A DNA stretch of 64,000 nt, from NCBI RefSeq assembly GCF_040054535.1, contig NC_090784.1:11777001-11841000 (forward strand), written 5' to 3'. The translations under genes and the position numbers were made by a program. The notes below the pieces were generated by a model. The model was not told the DNA's origin. It did no database searches and saw only the letters and a program-made list of their open reading frames with translations. This DNA comes from Antennarius striatus. Taxonomy: Eukaryota > Chordata > Actinopteri > Lophiiformes > Antennariidae. Below are positions 1 to 10,800 of this stretch, piece after piece. Positions within the stretch are counted from its first letter, which is position 1. Each line of letters begins with the position of its first letter.

Positions 1-936
1 CACCCTCTCATCTAATGCCACCTTTCCAGGAACCATCTCAGACCCCAGTGTTAAATCCCGTCCAAGTGCTCCTTCGTCATTACAGCCAAATGTGTAGACC
101 TACAGAAAACAAACACAAAATTACATGAGTCCAGCTGGGAAATACCAGAACCTTTGCAAAATTTAAATTATTCATGTATAAGAAAAAAGAAAGATGGTTT
201 CTTACATTTCCAGTGTCACTGAGACACACTGTGTGCATGCCTCCAGCTGTCACTTGCACAATTTTCTCTGGTAGTGACACAAGAGATGGCTTCTTCCTCT
301 GCATGACATCTTCACCTTGACCCAGCTGGCCAACATCACCCTGGCCCAAAACAAGAACCTGTCCTGGTTCCTTGCCATGACTCTTGTGGAAAACTAATGC
401 AGGGACACAATCTTATATTTACTAGATGAGATTGCATCACAAATATTAAACACATTAGGCAATGTTTATTATACTCAGTTTGCTTAAAAAACCCCAAGTA
501 AAGACTAAATCCTCATTTGCCTTGGACTGAAATGAACAGGGTAATCTATTCATTCTTATTTTCCAATAGTGAAAAATTAAATGAACATTAAATCACTTTT
601 AACATTGCATGCCATCATGACCAGACACACCAGAAACAAGCAAATCTATTAATAAACAGCTGAAGTCTCATATTGTAACAATCCAATAAAGCAGATAAAT
701 TGAGCCAAGATTTTTTTGTTTGCCACTGCAAGTTAAGGAAGATAATACAAAGCACAAAATTATTGTTACCAGTGTTAGTCGGTCTAGCCTGTTCTGGTTT
801 GTTAACAACATTTTAGTTTCTGAAAAAGTTGATGATTTACCTTTTACTTTCTTAAGGCCTTTCACATCCTGCGGAATAGACTTCGACTTCCTCTTGATGG
901 CAGTCTTTTTAGCAGGCATGACACCTTAATTAAGAA
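1..936 (-). CDS. rcc1: rcc1, regulator of chromosome condensation 1 (5' part, runs off the left edge)
   Basis: RCC1 is the chromatin-bound guanine-nucleotide exchange factor for Ran. Three coding exons are visible: 919-841 (ATG at 919-917), 393-206 and 99-1, the last continuing outside the window. The first exon gives a lysine-rich tail ([13 protein letters not shown]...), the family's basic N-terminal tail for nuclear import and chromatin binding. Exon 2 opens the first beta-propeller blade ([16 protein letters not shown], then [10 protein letters not shown]) and exon 3 continues with [15 protein letters not shown]. Splice sites are AAAAG/GTAAAT after exon 1 and GGAAAT/GTAAGA after exon 2, with acceptors CATTAG and CTGTAG. 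Exons 1 and 2 total 267 nt, so exon 3 begins on a codon boundary. An acceptor (TTGTCCCAG) at 938-937 suggests the ATG exon starts at 936 and is preceded by an untranslated exon. About 122 residues of a roughly 420-residue protein are here. The identification is secure. Confidence 0.93.
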
Positions 937-1707
937 CTGGGACAATAAAAACAAGATTTACATAACGTACCTTGGGTAAACTGTGAGCTCTATTGGTGGT
1001 TGTTCATTATAATTACTTATCAAAATTACAGATGCAGCTGTAAAGCTCACAACACATAATAAAAGCTCCTCTATGGTCTTCCAAATGAAGATCTTGGATG
1101 ATGTGTGCTTCAGTTCTGAGGTATGAATGTCATGAGCAGTGTTAGTATTTCCATTAAGACACTTCTTACAAAACGCATTTGTGTTTAACAGCTGGGCTCA
1201 GTTTCTTTGGCTCCACCGAAAGATGAGCTTCAGTCTCCCAACAAAATCGCTCAAACACGGAGAGTTGAAGCTGGAGTCCTCCTCAGCCATCAGCTCCCCG
1301 TTCAATGACACACTTCTGCTCCCAATGCTTGACGTCTGGTGCAGACCAGAGCCATCTGAGCTAACATTAACCATGACACCGCACGTGTTCTTGCTAACAT
1401 TCAGATACCTACGTTTAGGTTACGACAGTTCTATAAATATTTCCGAACTTCAGTTCACTTCTCAGGCAAAAATAAATGTGACTCATTCATCCACAAACCA
1501 ATACTGAAGGAATGTGAGCTGCGAGTACCCGGCGGATTGTAGCTGCCCAGCCTACAAGTGTAGCTCATGTTGTTTGCTAACTTCCTGCAGGCTGTAGTAT
1601 TTCACGGAATTATTGAACTAGAAAAGCACGAGTTTTTAAACTAGAACTGAACTCAATGTTCAAATATTGAGTTGAGAGCGAAACTCAGGCGAAGTGAAGT
1701 TACTGAC
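937..1707 (-). other. Intron 1 of rcc1 (inferred)
   Basis: Sequence between the putative untranslated exon and the ATG exon. It has no repeat that I recognise. It contains a 58-codon minus-strand frame (1374-1198) that overlaps a 122-codon plus-strand frame. Neither was matched to a known protein. Confidence 0.4.
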
Positions 1708-1890
1708 CTGAAAATGATGAGGGATTGCAGTTGGTTTGAGAGTGAATGTGGACAAACTGGTTCCCGGTTGCTAAATTACAAATCCTAGTAGGGTTAAAGC
1801 ATGACCGCGTCTACTGTGCTCTGATTGGCTAGCAGCACTGGTTGAATCCGTTGGTCCCGGCGGTAGGGCAGTAAGAGACACTCTGATTGG
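1708..1890 (-). promoter_or_regulatory. Putative rcc1 promoter and untranslated first exon
   Basis: Two CCAAT boxes in the minus-strand sense lie at 1890-1886 and 1828-1824, each in the context CTGATTGG on the plus strand. Downstream on the minus strand is a good splice donor, TTTTCAG/GTCAGT, with the exon ending at 1708. This fits a TATA-less, NF-Y type promoter with a transcription start somewhere near 1720-1800 and an untranslated exon joined to the acceptor at 938. Paired CCAAT boxes are common in cell-cycle genes. The start site itself is inferred. Confidence 0.5.
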
Positions 1891-1926
1891 TTACAATTAA
1901 AAAATATCACGGACATTGGGCCAGTC

Positions 1927-2072
1927 ATAGGCAGATAGATAGGCAGATAGATAGGCAGATAGATAGGCAGATAGATAGGCAGATAGATAGGCAGATAGAT
2001 AGGCAGATAGATAGGCAGATAGGCAGATAGGCAGATAGATAGATAGATAGATAGATAGGCAGATAGATAGAT
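1927..2072. repeat. Compound GGCAGATAGATA minisatellite / (GATA)n
   Basis: About eleven tandem copies of a 12-bp unit (GGCAGATAGATA) run into pure GATA, then into an AT-rich tract (2073-2150). It sits immediately upstream of the putative rcc1 promoter. Confidence 0.95.
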
Positions 2073-2099
2073 ATTATATTATATACATATATTTTTTTT

Positions 2100-3764
2100 T
2101 TATATTTTATATATTTTTATTTCATTTATTCTAAATTATATGATATAAATCGCAACACAGATGTTATGTATTGATCTATAATCAGCGATGGTTGTCAACT
2201 AGATAAAGTGGTGTAGAAGTAAACTCAAGCCAAAGTGTAAAAAAGGCAGTACCTTTTTTTTTTTTTGAAGTACAGTACTGTACCTGTACTTCCTTGTTTA
2301 CAGTACCTCGCCTCACTATGCAAGAAGTGGCTGGACTGTACCTCATAGATGTCTCTGATTTCGAATCCACCCGTAAGAATAGATTCCCCGGGATGCCTCA
2401 CACTGCCAAATGATGAATTTAAGACTTTAAGTGACCTGTGTGTGTGTGTGTTAATTCTGTGGCAGAGGTTCCCTGCTGTCTAAATCCCGCTGTGACGTAA
2501 CTCAAAGGACAAGGTGCAAAAGAAAATGACTGTCATCACATTCTAGGGTCATTCATTGAAAATGTTCAGATTGCATCTTAGAATTCATACCATTCAGAAC
2601 ACTTGTAATAAAACATGGTGTTAATTTAATGTTAACACCATAGTTAGCATTAAACTACATAAACTATATGTAAAAAATCAGGTTTTATCTAAAATTTTGA
2701 TATAAAACGTTTTCTTTTTTTGTGTGAAGCAGTGGAGATGCTATGCTGAATGGGAAGAAAATTGAAAGGAAACTCAGTAAACATTTTATTAATTCTGGAC
2801 AATCTTTCATTATATTTTTCGTTTGAATCATCATCCAATAGGCGCCGTGTGCAGCAGCTTGATGTGTGTTGGAGGTCTTAATGATTTGTTAAATCTAATT
2901 TCTATTTGTATTTTACAATTTAAAAGATATATACAATTTTCGTCAGGCGAAGCTGTTTAAATCAATCTACTGGACTTTAAGAAAGTTTCTTGAAAGTTTC
3001 TTCAAGAAACTTTCTTGTGGATTGATATAAACAGCTTTGGATAACCAAGACCTGGATAACTGAGAACCTACACAAGTAATTTTTGTCAATGTTGGTCTTT
3101 ATTCTCCCGTTGCAACAATACAACTTTTTCACTTACATCACCTTATAACGTTTCGCCTCGGTTAACTAAATATCCTGCATTAAACCGAATAGATGTAGAA
3201 TCATAATATTGAATACTATGATTCTCGATTTCATTTCGCTCAATCCATCCAAGCCCATCAGATTTAGAGAATCACATTACCAACTGTACCACCAGGTGTC
3301 TCTGTCGCCCCATTATTGTAATTCAGAACTCCAAAGTAAAAATGTCCCAAAAAATCTCCAGACACAATCTGTAGATAAGGTCTGTTGATTTTAGAGCAGT
3401 AGCACAGAATCGCGCAGATTATTCGAGAAGTTGTAAGCTTTTTAATTAGTTTCAGATTTGACAAATTAAACCTGTCAGTTCAAACAATTGCACATTCAAT
3501 TAAAAGTTAACAAATGTACGCATTCATATTCCTATTTTAGAACATTTTATCATATTCTGAGTTTAAAAAAATATCAACCTATGATACTTTATATTTAAAA
3601 TCTCTTTTCAACTGAAAGGAAGACAAGATATACACAAACATCAGTTAACTTATGACCTTCACACAGCATAGAGAACCCTGCAAGCTACAACTGGCCAAAC
3701 AATACAAGATAAAACATTTCCGCAACTTCAAAAGGCTTCAGCCAAAATGACTCCCTGTTGACCG
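2100..3764. other. Intergenic spacer between rcc1 and phactr4
   Basis: AT-rich sequence with no convincing exon on either strand. It holds the hairpin repeat at 2949-3039 and little else. The phactr4 3' end probably lies at its right border. Confidence 0.5.
2949..3039. repeat. Imperfect inverted repeat, hairpin element
   Basis: The left arm (AAGCTGTTTAAATCAATC) and right arm (GGATTGATATAAACAGCTT) are near-complementary. The centre is AAGAAAGTTTCTTGAA facing TTCAAGAAACTTTCTT. It looks like a small foldback mobile-element relic. The family is unknown. Confidence 0.6.
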
Positions 3765-4866
3765 TTTATTCATTTTCTACTTTTTGGATAATTCCCTGAT
3801 CTACGCTCAAAATATGTCTTACATTTAACTCGTTAGTATTAACACATCTAGCATGACCTTAATTAAAGTGGCTACAGAATGCATTGCATGTTTGATCATT
3901 AAAAGGAAGTACAAAAAGATTAACATATAGATGAAAAGAAACTGTCCAGACCCAGTGACCCTGGACTCTGTATTGGCTCATGCAGTAGATTGCAGAAATT
4001 AGTGACATGAAAACCAGTATCCTATAATCCTTTAGGGATTGGTTACATTTCCTTGGCACACATAACAACAACAACAACAAAAAAACAGCCTCCCAACTTT
4101 CACCATTTTTCTACCTCTAGACACTTTAACTGCCACCTTACGTCACAACCATAAATACAAGTAAGCCAAAAAAAGGCTCAAATAAAACCTGTCACTATTC
4201 ATGTGATCAAAATTACAATATAAAATATCTTGTGAATTACAGAATGTTTTATAATTATATGTTTCCAAGTTTCATACTAAGGTGTAACAATTTCAGTCTG
4301 TACACAATTTATAGAAAACATATATAATATCCCAGAGATGCCAAATTCTATAACAGAATACCTTCATCCTCTAGCTCACTCTCACCACAACCACTTGTCT
4401 CTTATCTATTATTACTGTGTGGAATATACAGTAGGTTATTGTTGTAATTATTATTACTGTTATTTTATGTTATTACATTAATAAGATGAATTCCATACAG
4501 GAAAGAAGAAAAAAGGCAACACAGAATGAGTCCACATTAAAGGTTATAACTAGATCCCTGACGGGTACCATACAACAGCTGACTGAGAGTAGCCCTCTTT
4601 TACTTTACTACTTCATTGGCACGTGGTTCCCCCATCTCCTGGGAGAAATACAGCACGTTGTCGTCACCGCCACCTCAGTTTAGTGAAAGCATTGTAGTGG
4701 GAAGCTGATGGACGGCAAGTGAGAAGCATTCTTGCTCTGAGTCAGTTTCCAGCTTTTCCTGATACATTACATTTGACACACACAAAAAGGTCATCTGTCT
4801 GCATAGGGAGCAGCATCCAGCCACTGAGAGCTTAAGTGCTTCATTATCCTTGAAGAGGAAGGACAC
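3765..4866 (-). other. phactr4: Probable 3' UTR of phactr4 with candidate polyA signal
   Basis: Sequence downstream of the phactr4 stop codon at 4869-4867. It is AT-rich and has no coding potential. The minus strand carries an AATAAA hexamer at 3770-3765. A roughly 1.1 kb 3' UTR is plausible, but its end is not defined by the sequence. Confidence 0.4.
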
Positions 4867-7800
4867 CTAAGGCCGATGAAACCTAAAGGAAGCAAAGAAA
4901 GTGCGTAAGACTCAAAAAGCATTTCATGTTAATTATATCTGCATTTTTTTTACTAAGTCATGTATTACATTTGCACAATGTAATTACAATTCTATAAATT
5001 TTATTAAATTCAAAATACATTCATACACAAGTACTGGGAGGAACACAGCATTAAGCACAGCACTAAATCACAGCACTAAATCACAGCATTAGCACTTCGT
5101 GTTTCAAGTGTGAAGTGTGGTTTCTTATTGAGAAACAATAACAGGAAAAACACTGTCATTGTCGCCACATTTAAGACTGACAGCCATCAAATGTCAAAAA
5201 TATGCCTGAAGTAATGTTTTTTCAGTGGCATTAAACTCCCTTCTCTGTTACTATGGTAACAAAGCACCACCTAGTCAGTCCTAGACATATAAACAATCAG
5301 AGTGTGAAGATTCAACGGATAAAAGTTATACCTTGTGTAGATTCTGCTTTCTTCATGAACCTCCATTTCAGTGCTTTTATAATCATTGAGCTCCTTCCGA
5401 ATGGCCGCCTGTACAAAACAACAGGAGAGAGAGATTGTAAGCTAAAATTTGAATGCTAAGCTACAGTGCCTTGTGAAAGTATTGGCCCCCCACAAGAACT
5501 TTTTGACATTTTGCCACCTTTCAGGCTTCAAACTTAAAGATAACAAACTGAAAATATTTTTCAAGAATCCACAACATGGGAGACACAATCGTGAAGTGGA
5601 ACCAAATTTATACAACATTTTATATTGTGTTTACAAATAAAAAACTGAAAAGTAGGATGTGCAAAAATACTGGCCCCCTGTTCTCTCAGCTCAGCCGACT
5701 GACTCCAGAAGTTCTTTGATAACTTCTGAATGATCCAATGTTTACCTAAATGACAGCAATGACAGAGTGCACCTGTGTGTCATTTGCTCACATTTGCACA
5801 TCCTACTTTTCAGTTTTTTATTTGTAAACACAATTTAAATGTTGAATAAATTTGGTTCCACTTCACGATTGTGTCTCACATGTTGTTGATTCTTGAAAAA
5901 TATTTTCAGTTTGTTATCTATAAGTTTGAAGTCTGAAATGTGGCAAAATGTCAAAGAAGTTCTTGTGGGGGGCCAATACTTTCGCAAGGCACTGTAAATA
6001 TTCAACTTGATACTCAAGAAACATGAAAGACAATACAGGAGAATGGTTGGCTCCTTTAATTGGGTTCTGTAAGTGCTAGTAGGAGAGGAAAAACTGAGTG
6101 AAGACCTTGTCAGCAGGAGTCAACTTGGTCCACGGCTTGTCTGCTCGTCGATCATAGTCTTGAGCATCTGTGACTTCAACATACTCATGGAACCGCAGAA
6201 TTTTTCTTGCTTGCAGTTCTGCGACTGTTGGTCTTTGACTCAGCTATGATAAAGATTTATGTCAGTTTATCATTCTGTAGATAAATCAAAACACGCAGAT
6301 GTCTGTTGTGGATGTGCTGCCTCACCTTCCTGGTAAGTCTTCGCTTAATTTCTCTGACTTCAGCCTGTCTGTCAGCCTGATTTTTGGCTGAAATATAAGA
6401 AAGAAAAAGATGAAAAAAATATCAGAACTTTATTTAGATTCTCTGTGAAAGCAGGCTTAAGGAGCCCAAAAGACTAAAAGTAGTTTCCAAAATTAGACAT
6501 CTGAAGAGTGATTCATGATTGAAGTCAATCCTTACTATTACTGTATGCATAAGATGTGATTGTTCATGTGACTTTAGGCAAAATAAGGCACAGACAAATT
6601 ATTAGTCAGACTTGGTGTTTGCTGAAAGCCCACGAAAATAAAGATGCAAAATAAAACCGTGGTTTTTTTGTGAAACCATTAAAAACTCTACTAGTTAACT
6701 AAAAAACTCATTACTAGTTAACTAATGTGATAAGGAAATAAAGACTGGACACTGACGCTGAAGGATGTTCCTCTGCTCAAGCTCCTCAGCGGTGGGCCTC
6801 TGGCTTAGTCGCCTAAAATGGAAAAAAGACAAGAGGACTATTTTTATAGTCTCATCACTTAGTTCTATCATTCGAATAGAAAGTAGGTCAAATATCTAAT
6901 AAACAATTTACCAATTTCTTTCAGAAATGCAAATTAACTATTGTCCCTTTAAAGAGCACAAATGATTAAAGTGTACGTATGATGATGTCTGTCTTTACCT
7001 CGTGAGTGCAGTGCCGATTTGTGTGCGGATGGCCTCCCACTGCTCCCTGCTCTGCCAGGTGAGGCCTGTCTGTCCTAGAGGCTGCTCCTCTCTTCTGCCC
7101 CTATCCTGGCTGATCCGATCTCTGTCTGAGGCACAAGGACGGCTGCTCAGCTTCAGAGCCAGGGTGTCTTTCCTCTTAACCCTGGCAGCCAATGCACCTG
7201 AACATGAGCCAAGCAGAGATACGGTCACATATAAAGCTGGGTAACACTCAAATGAAATTCTTGACATTAAACATGATGAATAAAATTGCAATTTTTTTTT
7301 CATCAAATACAGTATGTTTTACTCTGTGGGGGCTCATCATCCTCATCTTCATCAGATTCTTCGTCTTTATAAAGTACAGGGCCATCTGAGTCGCTGTCCT
7401 CGCCATGCAAGTCATTGTCTCCTCCCTCATCCTCTCCCTCCTCGTTTTCTTCTTCCTCAATGCTGTTGCCTCCTGGTCCGACACAAACACCGGCATCACC
7501 AACCAAGCATCTTCGACTCCGTGGCTCCAGCTCTGGTTGGGGGATCTCCCCATCATACTCCTCTACTTCTTCATCATCTTCCTCCTCTTCATCTTCTTCC
7601 TCTGAGTAATCATCTTCAGAGCTGGTGAAAATAGACAAGAATTATGGATTCAAAAAAGCCAAATGCAGTTTGTTGGCTTTTAAGTGATGAATTCAGAAGT
7701 AGCCTTTGTACTTGAGCAACAAGTAAACATTATAAAAATTTCTGTATTCGACTTCTTACTTAAGGTAAAGAATACACTCAACTAGGTTTATAGTAATCAT

Positions 7801-10800
7801 GGCTGTTTCAGCTATAAATGGGATGAAGTACAAAGTGTGCAACGCTTAAAAATTGTGCACGGAACAGACAGAAATGAAGATGGTGATGTAACCCGCTTGC
7901 CACATTTTTAAATTATTATGTTTTCCTCACTGTGTAGTTTGCTATTGGCTGGGACTTCATGTCATAAATGAAAGTTTAATGTATAGATGCAATATTAAAA
8001 CGGAAGAAAATACAGTCATGGCAAATACAGAAACAAGCCATCACACATTTGTAGTGAGTCATAAGATTTAAAATTTACTTAACTTTATTAAACCCCACTG
8101 GGGAGATTCTTTACACTTTTTACAGTACACGCACGCACACGCACACACGCACACACACACGGTCTATTAGTATGTAATTAGTGGAGGGATGGCAAAGTGA
8201 TGTAGTCATATAGCAACGTCATGTGAGCAGCTTGTGGGGTTTGGTGCCTTTCTCATGGGCACTTCAGCAGTGCTCAGGAGTTGAACAGGCATCTCTCCAG
8301 CTACCAGTTCACAATCCATACCAATACTTTGAAACAGCCAATTCTTTGTGGACTGAACTGCTGCTGCCCCCACATAAGTGATGTGATATCACAATTGTCA
8401 GCTACAATCGCGTTTTAGCATACTGTATTCAAGATACTTGTGACTGTGGAAGTTGATCAACCCATGCAGCATTTGCATTTGCAGGTTTACACTTTCAAAG
8501 AGTGGACTGTATGTTTCGGCAGGCGAATGCAGTGTCTGGGTGCACTTCTAGAGTTACAAAATTAATGTCATCATTATGCATTCAAAAACTCACAGTTTTA
8601 ATGGCTGGATACTGACAGGGAGGGGACGACCCCGATCTCCTTGGAAGTCTGGAGGGGTTTCAAAAAGCAGCGTATGGGCACGCTGTGATCCATCCGGGTG
8701 CGGCTGGGCCGGGCCTGGGCTGGATAGGGCTCGCTGGATCATGATATGGAGCGGCACAGGAGCAGGACGTTGAGGTGTCTCATTCGTGGGGCTTGGTGGG
8801 TCAAATAGCATCGGTATGGGTTGGGGCAGTGGATGGGGGTAGGTGTGCTGATGGTGGAGGTGGTGGGTTTTAATGTGCTGACGGGGAGGAGAGGGTGGTA
8901 TGTGTGTTGGTAAGGGAGGGGAGGAAGGAGGGGGAGGCAGCTGAAAGCACACTTTGCTGTGATCATTTGGGGGGGCTGGTTTGGGGTTTATGAGATGGCT
9001 TGACAATGAAGAGTCCTCCGTACTGCGTTTGGTGACGGGCGTGGTCCTCTTCGGAGGCATCGGTGGAGAGGGTTTGGCCGGCACAATACTGGTGCCGCCA
9101 CTGGCATGAGTGAAGTCACCTGCAAACGGAAATGATAGACCCACATGAGAAAGATACAGCTTAGGCCTCTGGGTGCTAACAAATTTTTATTTTCCACCTA
9201 GTTCGCCGATGTGACATGTATGTATATGCATCAGCTCTATATGTATGATATGCCCAACATGGCAGAAATACACAGACCGAATATACAGTAGAAGTGTGGG
9301 ATTGGATATCTGACTGAACATCACTACATACATCGTCTCATATCACAGGAGTATGATTAAATGAATGCATACACTGCCCTAATTAACCAGTGTGCAGCAT
9401 GAGCACTGGTTCACAGAGGCTTTGTTCACCCTGCAGGAAAAACTAACCAAAAGCTGATTATTTTCTGCTCACCCGTGACTCAGATGTGCTATTTCACAAC
9501 AGTGTGAACAGCACAAATTACATGGACTACAGTATTATATTTTCTAACCTGATTTGGACCCCTTTTATATTTGGTCCTAAATCAGATTCGTATCTGATTT
9601 CTGTATGGCTACAGTGTGAACAGTCACTTCAGAATTCATGTTGATTTTCTCTCACTGGCCATACCCATGTTAGTGTTTTGACAGCAATGGTGAATACAGT
9701 CAAATGGGAAGGAAAATAACAACTTGGGGGTGCCGGATTGTTTTACATTGCTTAGATTATGTTTTAACCTTCTTACCATTGTCCAAAAAAGCTGATGGCC
9801 CATCACTACACTAGAATTAACAAAATGCAAAAAAGCGGAAAAAATAATGCTCGCAAAAAGTATTCCAATTTTGGGAACAAACTGGCAATAACCTTTTCCT
9901 AATCTGTCACATTAATAACTTTTAACAGTGCAAGCAAAAAGATTTGAGAGAACCACAAATACAAAATAAATTGTGTCCCTGCAGAGTGAACATAGCCAAC
10001 AATAAATATACATGAAGCCTACATGCTTTTGCACAACCCTTCACATTATAAAGGTGCAACCAAATATTGTTTTAAGTGCAAGAAGCTCATAAACGGCACA
10101 AATGCAAAGCCAGTTATTACATGCACATCTGTACATTTATGATAGAATGTTAAAAGTGTGCTTCAAAGATGCATCCAAGTTAAAAGCCATAGGCAGTGCT
10201 CCTAACGCAAAAGAAGCAATCGGTGATGCTAGACTTCATAAACATGAAGTAGACTAGACTGATAATTCAGATTAGTCTACTGCAGTTCAAGCCCTTTTGC
10301 CGCTGCATTGTTGTCTCCACCCATCGTCCATACATCACAATTGAGCAGAGGCTGTGTAGAGCAGTGACATAAACGTCATTTGATGCATTGCAGGCCACAG
10401 CTGGAACAGAATACAGGCTCCCCTCTTCCTCATGCCAAACACAGCATTAAAACCATTCTACCGGTCACTTGAACAGAGGAACATATTTTCAGCTCATTAT
10501 GTACCACATCCAAAGAAGAGCAGTCAAGGCCAGTCAAGTTAAAAGGATAGAGGGAAATATATTGGCAGCTAAAAAGGACACAACGTGATCAAGAATGCGG
10601 ATGCTGCAGGGATATCCTGGACAAGGCATCCTGGCAACAGAGACACCATGGGACATCCTTTTACCTGACCGCAGGCCTCCAGCCCGCCGACACAGGTAGA
10701 CGGGCAGCGATAGGTACACATCGTAGTCGCACTCTCGCTTCCAGCAGGACCAGTAGAGCGGAAGCTGAGCGTTCTCTCCCCCCTGCAGGGCAGAGACTGA

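Noticed and set aside
937..3764. Expected H/ACA snoRNA (U17-like) near rcc1, as in the mammalian SNHG3-RCC1 locus
   Set aside because: I looked for a two-hairpin structure with an ACA box and saw no convincing candidate by eye. A covariance-model search would be needed.
6999..7197. Apparent damage to an RPEL motif in phactr4 ([12 protein letters not shown] in place of an intact motif)
   Set aside because: As I recall, PHACTR4 orthologues are divergent at this position and have fewer RPEL repeats than the paralogues. The frame is intact, so this is family variation and not a frameshift.
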